From Nitrospirota bacterium (GTDB lineage: Bacteria > Nitrospirota > Thermodesulfovibrionia > Thermodesulfovibrionales > UBA6898), in NCBI GenBank assembly GCA_016235245.1, contig JACRLO010000019.1:48692-112691 (forward strand): a stretch of DNA of 64,000 bases, read 5' to 3'. How positions within the stretch are numbered: position 1 is the first letter of the stretch; every line of letters begins with the position of its first letter. Under the pieces are notes generated by a model. The model ran no database searches. It was not told the origin of the DNA and saw only the letters and a program-made list of their open reading frames with translations. Below, piece after piece: positions 42,864-52,083 of the stretch. The position numbers and the translations under genes are program-made.

Positions 42864-43463
42864 TTACAGAGATTTTTTTCGCGGCTGGTCAAAAAGGATA
42901 TCTTCGACCATAAGGCAGATGACATGGCCGAGGGGAATATGCGTTTCCTGAATCCTTGGTGTGTTTTCTGAAGGCACGACAAACGGGTAGGTTGTTTTCG
43001 CCGCCGTTTTTTCACCCTTGAGGCCGGTAAGAAAAACGGTCTTCAGCTTTTTTCTTTTTGCTGCGTCAAGCGCCTTGAGGATGTTGGGCGACTGGCCGCT
43101 TGTGCTGAGCGCTATGGCAATATCTCCTTCTGCGCCAAGGGACTTGATCTGCCGGGCAAAGATTTCAGAGAAGTCATAGTCATTTGCGATCGACGTGATG
43201 ACCGCCACGTCAGTGTTCAGTGCAAGGGCCGGGAGGCCAGGCCGTTCTCTTTTGAATCGGTTGACGAACTCAGCCGCGATATGCGATGCGTCGGTTGAAC
43301 TGCCGCCATTGCCGAAAAGGAGGACCTTGTTGCCGGCATTGAAGGCAGCGGCGATTGCTTTTGAGACCTCGACAATGGCGTCAAGATGCCCTTGAACGAA
43401 GCGCTCCTTAACGTCAATACTGTCGTTGAATTCTTTCAGGATCTTTTCTTTCATATCTGCCAT
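42864..43463 (-). CDS. gmhA: Phosphoheptose isomerase (sedoheptulose-7-phosphate isomerase)
   Basis: 199 residues of the SIS fold. It has LLFGNGGSSTDASHIAAEFVNRFKRERP (glycine-rich loop and ligand residues), ALSTSGQSPNILKAL and the late His segment ETHIPLGHVICLMVE. GmhA makes D-glycero-D-manno-heptose 7-phosphate for the LPS inner core, which supports a Gram-negative envelope. It lies between the lipoprotein and ruvC genes. The other heptose genes are not here. Confidence 0.93.
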   Translation of the reverse strand: MADMKEKILKEFNDSIDVKERFVQGHLDAIVEVSKAIAAAFNAGNKVLLFGNGGSSTDASHIAAEFVNRFKRERPGLPALALNTDVAVITSIANDYDFSEIFARQIKSLGAEGDIAIALSTSGQSPNILKALDAAKRKKLKTVFLTGLKGEKTAAKTTYPFVVPSENTPRIQETHIPLGHVICLMVEDILFDQPRKKSL

Positions 43464-43527
43464 GTCTGCGCCCCGGAGGAAAAATTATTAGAGAAATAGA
43501 CTAATGAATCCCGGTCTGCAAGTCAAC

Positions 43528-44487
43528 TTAGCGCTGCGGGACATACATAATGTCCCTTATCTCCGCCGCAGGGCCTTCCTTTGCAATTCCGATAGCCGTA
43601 ATCCGGTAATCCCTCTTCGATGCAGGGGGATCAGGGTCGAGGAATGCCGGTGTCTGCGTACTGCCTATGAGGATAAACGCATTGCTGTCAATCTTGCGGT
43701 ACACGTTGAACCCGGTCACCCAGATTTCATCAAGTTCCGTCCAGGAGAGAAAAACTTTGTCCTGCGCAGGAAATGCCTGAAGATTGCGGGGTATTACCGG
43801 CATGAGGTCTGCTGCATCAACCGTTAGTTCCTCTGATGCAGGGCCCTCATCTCTGATACTGCTGCCGGTCAGGCTTCGCACGGTGTAATAGAAAACCGTA
43901 TGTGCGGAAAAGGTGTCTTTAAACCGGGGCTCGGAAAGAGGTGACTGATTGAGCGGCATCATTCCGTATTTCCCTTTTTCTGTGCTCCTGTATACATTAA
44001 ACAGAGCTCCCGTGTTTGCCCGGTCCCATGCAAGGATGATCGAGTTTCCCTCCACCGCATATGACAGTTTTGCCGGCGGCAGAGGACCCTGGGCAGGGGA
44101 GGCAGATGCAGCAGCGGAATCAGCGCTGTATGCCCCCCGAAGACTTTGAGCTATCACTTTGTATTCATAGGTGTTGCCGGCTGCGAACTCTTTATCGATA
44201 TAGCTGCGTTTTTCTTTGTCGACAGGGGAGAGTTTTTTGAATTCTGAACCGGTTGACCTGAGGACAATAAATTGGGTTATCAGGTGTTCCTTTGCCGGTG
44301 GAAATGCCCATGAGATGAACATGGCGTCTTCCCGATGGACTATGCCCAGACCTGAAGGCGTCTCGGGCCTTTCATAGGACTTGAGTGTCGGGTCGCCTTT
44401 TTTGCCGCAGCCGAAGACGACTGCGGTCAGCACGACTGCGGTCAGGACCAGAAGAAGATCCTTTCTCGTATGACCGCCTGCGATCAT
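43528..44487 (-). CDS. Lipoprotein with fibronectin type III-like repeats
   Basis: 319 residues. The signal peptide ends in a lipobox (VVFGCGKKGDP), so the protein is anchored by lipid at about residue 27. Three FN3-like modules follow, recognisable by FISWAFPPAKEHLITQFIVLR, IILAWDRANTGALFNVYRS and FLSWTELDEIWVTGFNVYR. No catalytic residues are seen, and a binding or structural role is likely. The ATG overlaps the argH stop by 4 bases. The frequent placement of a CGKKG lipoprotein beside an amino acid biosynthesis gene recalls the small lipoprotein near lysA or argH in other bacteria. Confidence 0.85.
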   Translation of the reverse strand: MIAGGHTRKDLLLVLTAVVLTAVVFGCGKKGDPTLKSYERPETPSGLGIVHREDAMFISWAFPPAKEHLITQFIVLRSTGSEFKKLSPVDKEKRSYIDKEFAAGNTYEYKVIAQSLRGAYSADSAAASASPAQGPLPPAKLSYAVEGNSIILAWDRANTGALFNVYRSTEKGKYGMMPLNQSPLSEPRFKDTFSAHTVFYYTVRSLTGSSIRDEGPASEELTVDAADLMPVIPRNLQAFPAQDKVFLSWTELDEIWVTGFNVYRKIDSNAFILIGSTQTPAFLDPDPPASKRDYRITAIGIAKEGPAAEIRDIMYVPQR

Positions 44488-45857
44488 TTCAGTATCTTTT
44501 TGTACTGTCTGATCTGCCTCTTGACCTCTGATGGCGAAGTGCCCCCAAACGAAGTCCTGGCCCGGACCGATTCGGCAGGGTCGAGCACCGAGACGATATC
44601 GCCGGATATCTTTGGGGAAAAGGCAGAGAGTTCCTGAAGCGACAGTTCTGTCAGCTGGATATTCTTTGAGATGCAGTGAAGCACAATCCTGCCGGTGATC
44701 TCATGCGCCTCCCTGAAGGGGACGCCTTTTCTTGCCAGATATTCTGCGATGTCCGTAGCTGTTGAATATCCTTCGCCTGCAGTCAGGCGGAGCCGTTTTG
44801 TATTAAATTTCAGATCCTGCATCATCTCGTTGAGGACTTCAAGGCACGCGTCGAGGGTCTCGGCAGAGTCAAATATCGGCAGCTTGTCTTCCTGCATGTC
44901 CCGGTTATAGGCAAGGGGCAGACCCTTCATCAGGGTAAGAAGCGCCACCAGATTGCCATAAACCCTTCCTGTTTTTCCGCGCAGCAGTTCAGCGACGTCA
45001 GGGTTCTTCTTCTGCGGCATGATGCTCGAGCCTGTCGTGAACCTGTCTGAGAGCTCGATAAACCGGAACTCTTCGGTTGACCAGAGGATCAGCTCTTCTG
45101 CAAGCCGTGAAAGGTGCATCATCGCGATTGCGGCACAGGAAAGGAATTCGAGCGCAAAGTCCCTGTCTGATACGCTGTCAATACTGTTGCCGGAAGCCTC
45201 CCGGAAGCCCAGGAGTTTTGCCGTATAGGCCCTGTCCGTCGGCAGTGACGTGCCTGAAAGTGCACAGGCGCCGAGGGGACAGATATCGGTCCGTTTCAGA
45301 CAGTCGGCAAAGCGCTCCTTGTCTCGTTGAAACATCTCTACATAGGCAAGCAGATGATGACCGAGGAGGACCGGCTGCGCCCTTTGCAGATGCGTATATC
45401 CCGGCATGACCGCATCCTGATTCCGTTCAGCCAGCCTGACAAAGGTTTTCTGGAGCGCCTCCAGCCGAGTGACGATCTTGCCCATCTCGTCTTTAAGGTA
45501 AAGCCTCAGATCGACCGCGACCTGGTCGTTCCTCGATCGGGCGGTATGGAGTTTCTTGCCGGCAGGACCGATTTTTTCGGTGAGCGCTGACTCGATATTC
45601 ATATGGATGTCCTCAAGCTCTGAGGAGAACGGGAATGAGCCTGTTTCTATGGTATGGGCAATCTGCTGAAGGCCGGCGACAATGGCATCCGCCTCTTTCT
45701 TTGTGATAATGCGCTGCCGGGCGAGCATCCTGGCATGAGCAGTGCTTCCTTTGATGTCGTGTCTCCAGAGCTTCCTGTCAAAGGAGATGGATTCGGTAAA
45801 GGACTCTACCGTCCCTGATGTTTTTTCGGTGAATCTGCCGGACCAAAGTTTTTTCAT
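44484..45857 (-). CDS. argH: Argininosuccinate lyase
   Basis: 457 residues, the same length as the E. coli enzyme. It splits argininosuccinate into arginine and fumarate. Signature motifs are MKKLWSGRFTEKTSGTVESF at the start, HTARSRNDQVAVDLRLYL, PGYTHLQRAQPV and the fumarase-family GSSIMPQKKNPD. The ATG at 45857 begins the conserved WGGRF-like N-terminus; open frame continuing upstream is only antisense to the moxR gene. It heads the long leftward series and is divergent from moxR with a 51-base gap. Confidence 0.97.
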   Translation of the reverse strand: MKKLWSGRFTEKTSGTVESFTESISFDRKLWRHDIKGSTAHARMLARQRIITKKEADAIVAGLQQIAHTIETGSFPFSSELEDIHMNIESALTEKIGPAGKKLHTARSRNDQVAVDLRLYLKDEMGKIVTRLEALQKTFVRLAERNQDAVMPGYTHLQRAQPVLLGHHLLAYVEMFQRDKERFADCLKRTDICPLGACALSGTSLPTDRAYTAKLLGFREASGNSIDSVSDRDFALEFLSCAAIAMMHLSRLAEELILWSTEEFRFIELSDRFTTGSSIMPQKKNPDVAELLRGKTGRVYGNLVALLTLMKGLPLAYNRDMQEDKLPIFDSAETLDACLEVLNEMMQDLKFNTKRLRLTAGEGYSTATDIAEYLARKGVPFREAHEITGRIVLHCISKNIQLTELSLQELSAFSPKISGDIVSVLDPAESVRARTSFGGTSPSEVKRQIRQYKKILK

Positions 45858-45908
45858 ATGGGGTAAATTCCTGTGCAAAGCAATGCGAATTAGAATAGAA
45901 TAATTATT

Positions 45909-46832
45909 ATGCAAAATCCCCTGATAAAGCAACTTCAATCTGCAGTGGAATCGGTTATTCGCGGGAAGTCCGATGCCATCGCAATGGCCATCGTCACACT
46001 GCTGGGCCGCGGTAACCTCCTCATAGAGGACGTCCCTGGTGTCGGCAAGACAACACTGGCCTATGCCCTTGCAAAGGCAACGGACTGTGCGTTTCAGAGA
46101 ATCCAGTTTACCAGTGATATGATGCCCTCTGACATTATAGGCGTGAGCATCTATAACCCTGAGAGCAGGGAGTTTGAGTTCAAAGCCGGTCCTCTGTTTG
46201 CAAACATTGTGCTGGCCGATGAGATAAACAGGACTAGCCCGAGGACCCAGTCGGCCCTTCTTGAGGCAATGAACGAGCGGAAGATTACGGTGGACCGCCA
46301 GACGCTCATGCTGCCCGATCCTTTCATGGTGATTGCAACGCAGAACCCTGTTGAGTATTACGGGACTTTTCCGCTGCCTGAGAGTCAGCTCGACCGGTTC
46401 ATGATGCAGATCAGGCTTGGGTATCCGGAACTTGAACATGAGAAGCGCGCAGTTACTGACCAGTCCGGCTTTGCATTGATCGAAAGGCTGAGACCGGTTG
46501 TAACAAAGGCAGATATCCTAAAGATGCAGGAAGCAGTGGATGCGGTCATGGTTGAAGAGGCCGTAATGGATTATCTGATGCAGATCATTACCGGTACAAG
46601 AAATGATGACAGGATACGGCTCGGTTGCAGCACACGCGGAGCACAGTTCCTTCTTAAAGCGGCAAAGGCGCATGCATACTATGCCGGCAGGGACTTTATC
46701 GTGCCTGACGATGTCAAACGTCTTGCGCCGTGCGTTATCGGCCACAGGCTTATCCTGAAGAGCCGGAAAGGGATCTCTGACGCCGAGGATGTCGTCCGGG
46801 ATATGGTCGAGCGTATTGCCGTGCCGGTCTGA
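45909..46832 (+). CDS. MoxR-family AAA ATPase
   Basis: 307 residues. Walker A is EDVPGVGKTTLAYALAKA, Walker B is VLADEINRTSPRTQSALLEAM, followed by sensor and PLPESQLDRF motifs. MoxR ATPases act as chaperones for metal or protein assembly and are usually encoded with DUF58 and transglutaminase genes, as here. There is no Shine-Dalgarno. A TAGAAT box ends about 12 bases before the ATG, so the mRNA may be almost leaderless. Confidence 0.92.
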   Translation: MQNPLIKQLQSAVESVIRGKSDAIAMAIVTLLGRGNLLIEDVPGVGKTTLAYALAKATDCAFQRIQFTSDMMPSDIIGVSIYNPESREFEFKAGPLFANIVLADEINRTSPRTQSALLEAMNERKITVDRQTLMLPDPFMVIATQNPVEYYGTFPLPESQLDRFMMQIRLGYPELEHEKRAVTDQSGFALIERLRPVVTKADILKMQEAVDAVMVEEAVMDYLMQIITGTRNDDRIRLGCSTRGAQFLLKAAKAHAYYAGRDFIVPDDVKRLAPCVIGHRLILKSRKGISDAEDVVRDMVERIAVPV

Positions 46833-46846
46833 AATGGGATGCCGGC

Positions 46847-47848
46847 ATGAAACTCACACGCGAGGGTAAACGCTTCCTCCTGGCCGCGGCTCTGATCGCA
46901 GTTGCTGCCGTTAATACCGGGAATAATCTTATCTATCTCATCCTGTCGCTTATGCTTTCATTCCTGCTGCTGTCCTATCTGATCCTCAGGCTTAACCTTG
47001 CGGGACTTCTTCTGGAAGTATCACTGGCAGGGCCGGTCTTTGCGGAGGAAGAGGTCTGTGTTGATCTGCTCGTGCATAATGGGAAGAAGATCCCTGCATA
47101 CTCGGTACTATTTTCGGCTCCGGAGGCTGCGGAGCCGGTATATTGCGGACAGATCTCCGGGTATAAAGATTTCAGGGCAGAGGTCATGATGATGTTCAGG
47201 AAGAGGGGTCTGTATGGGTACAGGGACTTCGTTGTTCAGAGCGGTTTTCCTTTTATCCTCTTTCGAAAGAGTATGTCAGTTCATGTATCCGGCCAGATCC
47301 TTGTATATCCGAAGCTGCTCGATATCAAAAATATAGCCGAGGTTATTGATGCCTCTCAGGAAGAGGGCAGGGTCGCTGTCAGGGGCAGCGGGGACGAGGT
47401 CTATGCCCTTCGTGCCTTTCAAAATGGTGATGACTGGCGGAGGATCCATTGGAAGGCGTCGGCGCGGCAGGATGGTTTTCTCATCCGGGAATATGCTGCA
47501 TATACGTCTCAAAAAATAACGATCCTGCTTGATAATCTCCTGCCGCAGGATGCAGAACAGTTTGAAACTGCTGTTTCGGTCTCCGCTTCACTGGCGCAGC
47601 ATTTTAATGAGCGCGGGTATCCGGTGCGGCTCATTGCCGGGGGAGTGATGCTGCCGTTTGGAAGCGGCAAGGAACACGTTCTCCTGATCCTTGATACGCT
47701 TGCGCTTATCGCTGAACGGCAGGAAGATTTCCCTCTCTCAGGCTTTGAAGCAGATGGGTTCACGATCGCTGTCCTTAAGTCAGCGCAATCGGGACTGAAG
47801 TCAGCGGCTGCCTTTTCAGATCTGGTGATCCATGCCGATACTCTATAA
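46847..47848 (+). CDS. DUF58 domain membrane protein
   Basis: 333 residues. Two N-terminal transmembrane helices (about 10-50) lead to a beta-rich part and a DUF58 segment with RGSGDEVYALRAFQNGDDWRRIHWKASARQ, the family's core, with a von Willebrand A-like fold after it. Its function is unknown, but it is always found with MoxR ATPases and TgpA-like transglutaminases. It overlaps the next gene by 17 bases. Confidence 0.88.
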   Translation: MKLTREGKRFLLAAALIAVAAVNTGNNLIYLILSLMLSFLLLSYLILRLNLAGLLLEVSLAGPVFAEEEVCVDLLVHNGKKIPAYSVLFSAPEAAEPVYCGQISGYKDFRAEVMMMFRKRGLYGYRDFVVQSGFPFILFRKSMSVHVSGQILVYPKLLDIKNIAEVIDASQEEGRVAVRGSGDEVYALRAFQNGDDWRRIHWKASARQDGFLIREYAAYTSQKITILLDNLLPQDAEQFETAVSVSASLAQHFNERGYPVRLIAGGVMLPFGSGKEHVLLILDTLALIAERQEDFPLSGFEADGFTIAVLKSAQSGLKSAAAFSDLVIHADTL

Positions 47849-49757
47849 GAGTATAACGGCGGTTCTGGCCCTGACAGGCTGCGTAAGCCTGCTTATTACG
47901 GGTGAAATGAACCTTCCGGTCTGCGTTGGCGGGCTTACGCTTTTTGTGGGTTATTACCGGTTTTTCAGAGACAGGGCACAGGCGTCGAAACGTGTTGCCG
48001 CTATTCTGGCACAGGCTGCTCTCTTTGTCTTCCTTGCCGATGCGCTGATCATCACGGGTGATGTGTTCCTCGCCGTGGCCCATATGACTATAACCTTCCA
48101 GGGAATAAAGAGCTTTGACCTGAAGGAGCCCTGGGACCATCTGCAGGTCTATTTCATGTCGCTGCTTCAATTGATCATTGCATCTGAGCTGACCCGCGCG
48201 CTCACGTTCGGCGTCATCTTTGTGGTCTTTATGGTACTGCTGGTCACCGCCATGGTCCTTTCCCATTTTTTGAAGGAGGGTACGCTTGGCAGGGTGCGCA
48301 TCCGGCGTCCGGTCTCTGTTATCGTCATGCTCACGATGATCTGCACGACAATATTCTTTATGGTCATTCCACGGGCGCCCCAGCGCTTTATCGGGAAAAG
48401 TCATGCGCATGGCATAAAGACCGTCGGGTTTTCGGACAAGGTTGATTTCGGTGCCTTTGGCGATTTCAAACTCGATCAGACCGTGGTGATGAGGATAGAG
48501 ATGGACCGCGAGGTCAGACCCCCGTATTACTTCAGGGGCATTGCCATGGATACGTTTGACGGCACATCCTGGAGAAACACCACCAAACAGATAAGCCGGA
48601 TACTGAAGACCGACAACGAATTTATCATCGCTCCCTATGATCGGGCGCGCGTCGTTGAGCAGCGGATCTATCTCGAACCGATCGACTCGGATGTTATCTT
48701 CGGCCTTGCACGAGTGACTGCAGTGACGGCGGATACGTTTTCCCTTCTCGTTGACGATGCTCAGGGCATAACCATTCCGGGCAAGCTGTCACGACGCATA
48801 AAATATGCGGTGCGAAGCGACATGGCGGCTGTCTCTCAGGGACGGCGCGAAGAACGCTATCTGCAGATGCCGCGCAGGATGGAAAAGATCATCAGCCTGG
48901 CAAGGAGTATTTCAGGCGCTGGCTCATCAGATGCAGAGAAGGCCTCCGCACTGGAAACCTATCTCAAAAGAAACTATCTCTATTCACTTTCTACAACGCT
49001 TCCGCCTGCCGGCATGAGCGTACTTGAGGATTTTCTTTTCAACAGCAAAAAAGGGTTTTGCGAACATTACGCGTCCTCCATGGTTGTCATGCTCAGAGGC
49101 CTTGGCATCCCGAGCCGGATTGTGAACGGTTTTTACGGAGGTGAGCGCAACGAATATGGCAACTATCTCATTGTCAGGCAGAGTGACGCACATGCCTGGG
49201 TCGAGGCGCTTATTGACGGACAGTGGAGGCGTTTTGACCCGACCCCTGCAGTTGCCCAGCAGAAGCCTCCTGCCTTGTCTCATGTTCTTGATTCCCTGCG
49301 GCTCCAGTGGACGCGGTATGTTGTGGGATTTAGTTCGGATGACCAGAAGGAGATCGTCAGGACGCTTGCCTCTTCCTTTACGCTGAAAGGTCTGCCCCGC
49401 CTTCGTTTCTCAATGATCAAAACGGTAATCCTCTGGGCCTTCGCTCTTACACTTGTCAGTCTTTTGCTCTATGCCGTATCGAGAATACTCAGGTTTAAAA
49501 GATATGGCTTTGTCACGAGGACCTATCTTGAATTTAGGGAACTTCTGCGGAGGAAGGGTATGAGGGTGACCGATGCGATGACAGCAGGAGACCTGCTTAA
49601 GCTCTCTCGCAATAACGGTCTTGGTGACGAGGCAGAAGAATTTCTGATGCTCTACGAGTCCCACCGCTTCGGCAGTTGTGAGATGAGCGACGCTGTGAGA
49701 CTGAGATACCGAGATCTTTTGAAAAAGCTGAGATCGGGTAAGTTCACTTGCTATTGA
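47832..49757 (+). CDS. TgpA-like membrane transglutaminase/protease
   Basis: 641 residues. An N-terminal block of membrane helices (about 5-185) is followed by a periplasmic transglutaminase-like domain with the Cys-His-Asp triad in KGFCEHYASSMVVMLRGLG, SDAHAWVEALI and RRFDPTPA. A further helix (about 535-555) leads to a cytosolic C-terminal domain. This is the third member of the MoxR-DUF58-TgpA set. Substrates are unknown. The end overlaps the converging FRG gene by 14 bases. Confidence 0.9.
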   Translation: MPILYKSITAVLALTGCVSLLITGEMNLPVCVGGLTLFVGYYRFFRDRAQASKRVAAILAQAALFVFLADALIITGDVFLAVAHMTITFQGIKSFDLKEPWDHLQVYFMSLLQLIIASELTRALTFGVIFVVFMVLLVTAMVLSHFLKEGTLGRVRIRRPVSVIVMLTMICTTIFFMVIPRAPQRFIGKSHAHGIKTVGFSDKVDFGAFGDFKLDQTVVMRIEMDREVRPPYYFRGIAMDTFDGTSWRNTTKQISRILKTDNEFIIAPYDRARVVEQRIYLEPIDSDVIFGLARVTAVTADTFSLLVDDAQGITIPGKLSRRIKYAVRSDMAAVSQGRREERYLQMPRRMEKIISLARSISGAGSSDAEKASALETYLKRNYLYSLSTTLPPAGMSVLEDFLFNSKKGFCEHYASSMVVMLRGLGIPSRIVNGFYGGERNEYGNYLIVRQSDAHAWVEALIDGQWRRFDPTPAVAQQKPPALSHVLDSLRLQWTRYVVGFSSDDQKEIVRTLASSFTLKGLPRLRFSMIKTVILWAFALTLVSLLLYAVSRILRFKRYGFVTRTYLEFRELLRRKGMRVTDAMTAGDLLKLSRNNGLGDEAEEFLMLYESHRFGSCEMSDAVRLRYRDLLKKLRSGKFTCY

Positions 49758-50652
49758 AGGGTGCCAAAAGGTCCTCAGGGGATGCAAGTTTTGCATAAAG
49801 GGATTTCGCGAAGCCTTCGAGACCAGGAAATAGACTTGCCTGAGTTATATTCATCCGATGAAGATCCATCAGGATGCCCTTCTTGATCTTGCCTGGACAA
49901 GGAAAAATATACCTGTAGAGGCAAAAGTCATTTGCCCTAGCTTTGTTAGGAAGAACAGCGATCAAGTTCTCTTCAAATGGTTTTGTGATATCACCTGGAC
50001 ACAAAAAATCGCCTTGCTGAATAACCAGTCGTTCGTTGAGTCGAAATGGATTGACCGGGTAAACAAAAGGCCAAGTATTACGACAAAAAGCACCCTTCCA
50101 TGTTTGTTGTTTCTCAATGTTATGATCTGTATCCAAGAGGCTTTTTACGTTGTCATGAATACGCTTGCTCTTCTGAATGCTATTTCTAATTGCATACTTT
50201 TCTATCGCCCAGACTTCGCATGGTATGTTATCGACAGCTTTTTCTATCGCGAAAAAAACGGCAACATAAAAAGAATAAGTCCAATCAAGTAGTCGTGTCG
50301 GTGCGCCATAGTGCTGCATAATAGCCAACCATTCCAAACTGTCGTTCTTTTTTGGGACATGGGAAGCAAAGTGATAATATTGACGCTGAAATCGGCGAAG
50401 CAGTCCGGATTCAATTTCAGGTGACTTATCTAACGGGATGTCAAAATCATTTAACGCTCGCTCTAATGTCGATTTGAGTTTCCAGCCTTTATTGCGTTGG
50501 CCTCTGAATATCCACTCTTGTCTACTCTCATCAGTCATGTTTCGATGGATGTCGCGGGCTGCCTCCTTTATCTTTTTCCAACTGGGCAAATCACTAACAA
50601 CCACCTCTTTGTAATGGAGATTTTTCTTAAGTTTGTTCATATTTTCTTTCAT
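49744..50652 (-). CDS. FRG domain-containing protein
   Basis: 302 residues from the ATG at 50652; a GTG at 50688 would add twelve. The FRG signature is clear: EWIFRGQRNKGWKLKSTLERA, then LAIMQHYGAPTRLLDWTYSFYVAVFFAIE. FRG proteins have unknown biochemical function and are often found in phage-related or defence islands. Base composition is clearly AT-richer than the neighbouring transglutaminase gene, which suggests recent gain. The C-terminal end overlaps that gene on the opposite strand. Confidence 0.82.
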   Translation of the reverse strand: MKENMNKLKKNLHYKEVVVSDLPSWKKIKEAARDIHRNMTDESRQEWIFRGQRNKGWKLKSTLERALNDFDIPLDKSPEIESGLLRRFQRQYYHFASHVPKKNDSLEWLAIMQHYGAPTRLLDWTYSFYVAVFFAIEKAVDNIPCEVWAIEKYAIRNSIQKSKRIHDNVKSLLDTDHNIEKQQTWKGAFCRNTWPFVYPVNPFRLNERLVIQQGDFLCPGDITKPFEENLIAVLPNKARANDFCLYRYIFPCPGKIKKGILMDLHRMNITQASLFPGLEGFAKSLYAKLASPEDLLAPFNSK

Positions 50653-50711
50653 GATCTCAGAATATTCGACAACCGTGCAAATGGTCACTTGTATTCTATA
50701 GTTTATAGGAA

Positions 50712-51230
50712 TTAGTTGTTTTCTTCCCTTGCTCTCATCCCCATTACCAGAAACCAGACGATCGAGCCTAACATGAGAAACCAGCCAAGTGCCTTGACTA
50801 TGGCGGCGATGTAGTGGTCGTATTTCAATATATTCATTTGTTCAAGGATAATATTCCAGTCATGCTCGCCGCCGCCGACAAGGGGGAGCGCGAGCGCACG
50901 GGCGTCATTTATATAAACGCCGATATTGAGCAGGTTCTCGCCGAACCAGAAGGCGCAGAAGAAGACGCCTGCAGTTTCTCTTTTGATAAAAAAATAGACG
51001 AGGATGCTGAAGGGGATGATGAGTTGCATGAGTGTGCCGCCCCAGATGCCGATCATCTTACCGAAGATCGAAAAGAAGAGATGGCCGAACTCATGAAAAG
51101 GCAGGTTTACATGGTCGAGACAAAGAAATTTACCTGATTGCATGAGCGCATAGATGCAGAAGCCGAGGGCAGCAAGCGCGCCGCCCAATAATGCCGGTCC
51201 AGGTACAGGTTTCCAGTCAGGGTTGTTCAT
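50712..51230 (-). CDS. Membrane protein with HExGH motif, M50-like
   Basis: 172 residues with about four transmembrane helices (about 12-34, 55-80, 85-105 and 140-165). A helix holds LPFHEFGHLFF, the zinc-binding pattern of membrane metalloproteases, and ENLLNIGVYINDARAL could supply a third ligand. It may be a site-2-type protease or a degenerate relative. Composition is like the genome average, unlike the FRG gene next to it. Confidence 0.6.
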   Translation of the reverse strand: MNNPDWKPVPGPALLGGALAALGFCIYALMQSGKFLCLDHVNLPFHEFGHLFFSIFGKMIGIWGGTLMQLIIPFSILVYFFIKRETAGVFFCAFWFGENLLNIGVYINDARALALPLVGGGEHDWNIILEQMNILKYDHYIAAIVKALGWFLMLGSIVWFLVMGMRAREENN

Positions 51231-51305
51231 TATCAGTTGCCCATTTGCTGATCATTATCAAATTTTCATTCTGAAATATCATTTCGCTGCATAGGTTGCT
51301 GCCGG

Positions 51306-51713
51306 CTAAAAGGAATCCAGAAACTGCGCAGGTGTTAGTATTATAATTCCGAAGGTTTTGGCAGGCCTGCGCATAAAGCTGCCGAAATGGGCAATGTCTC
51401 CGGTGATGAGGTGCGTTGCCTTGCAGGCAAGCGCTGCCTGAAAGATCGGCCTGTCTTTCTCTATCAGATCTGGTGGGAAGAGCGCATCAGGCCGTTCAGG
51501 AACGATGGCAGCGGTTTGCAATATTTTGCTGAACTGCTTAAGTGTATTTGGGAATTTTGCAGAAAGATTACGACGAGCCTCTTCTGCGGCGAATGCGCTT
51601 GTGCAGAGATGCAGAATTCCTGCCTCTCCGAATGAAATGATCAGTGCTGCCTTGCCATCCGGATTATGAGCAGCGGTGAACAGAACGTTTGCGTCGAGGA
51701 ATAGCCTCTTCAC
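51306..51713 (-). CDS. PIN-domain ribonuclease toxin (VapC-like)
   Basis: 135 residues. Acidic PIN residues appear in FLDANVLFTAA, in EEARRNL (about 43-49) and in HLITGDIAHFG. PIN toxins cleave RNA, often tRNA or rRNA. The ATG overlaps the stop of the AbrB-type antitoxin gene by 4 bases, giving the usual antitoxin-toxin order. Confidence 0.85.
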   Translation of the reverse strand: MKRLFLDANVLFTAAHNPDGKAALIISFGEAGILHLCTSAFAAEEARRNLSAKFPNTLKQFSKILQTAAIVPERPDALFPPDLIEKDRPIFQAALACKATHLITGDIAHFGSFMRRPAKTFGIIILTPAQFLDSF

Positions 51714-51961
51714 CGGTTAAGTTTTGCCTTCTTAAGCAGAGATGTCTTTTCGCTTGGTGACAGCCGGTCGGCCTTGTCCCAGTCTTCGATCTGGTTGTCG
51801 GTATACATCTCTATCTCGAAGACCGCGGCAGGTCTCAGAACGAGTTCGTTTCCTCTGTCTTCGATGGTGACGGTGCCGCCCTGCATTATGCCTGCCTTTT
51901 TACGGATGGCTGCGGGCAGTGTTATTTGACCCCTGCTGCTTACGGTAAGTGTCTCTTTCAT
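51710..51961 (-). CDS. AbrB/MazE-type antitoxin
   Basis: 83 residues. The N-terminal swapped-hairpin domain reads LTVSSRGQITLPAAIRKKAG, with a following EDRGNELVLRPA strand. The acidic C-terminal tail would bind the PIN toxin encoded next. A strong AGGAGG lies 5-7 bases before the ATG, and a 14-base palindrome lies directly upstream as likely operator. Confidence 0.88.
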   Translation of the reverse strand: MKETLTVSSRGQITLPAAIRKKAGIMQGGTVTIEDRGNELVLRPAAVFEIEMYTDNQIEDWDKADRLSPSEKTSLLKKAKLNR

Positions 51962-51970
51962 GATGACCTC

Positions 51971-51984
51971 CTGCTAATTAGCAG
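51971..51984. promoter_or_regulatory. Palindromic operator of the PIN/AbrB pair
   Basis: CTGCTAATTAGCAG is a perfect 14-base palindrome located ten bases before the antitoxin ATG, between the -10 box and the ribosome site. Binding by the antitoxin-toxin complex there would repress the pair. This is inference from position and symmetry. Confidence 0.55.
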
Positions 51985-52011
51985 TTTATCAGAAATACGG
52001 AAAATCAGCAA
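51983..52011 (-). promoter_or_regulatory. Promoter of the PIN/AbrB pair
   Basis: On the minus strand TTGCTG (52006-52011), 17 bases, TAAACT (51983-51988). The -10 box touches the palindromic operator. Confidence 0.5.
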
Positions 52012-52083
52012 TACAGCGCAGGCGAAAGTCGGAGAGATTATCCTGTCCGGCGGTATTTACGTGCGGGATTGCGAGCAAAAGAG

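Noticed and set aside
45858..46439. Upstream extension of argH to about 651 residues
   Set aside because: The extra part is antisense to moxR; argH from 45857 already has the standard length and N-terminus.
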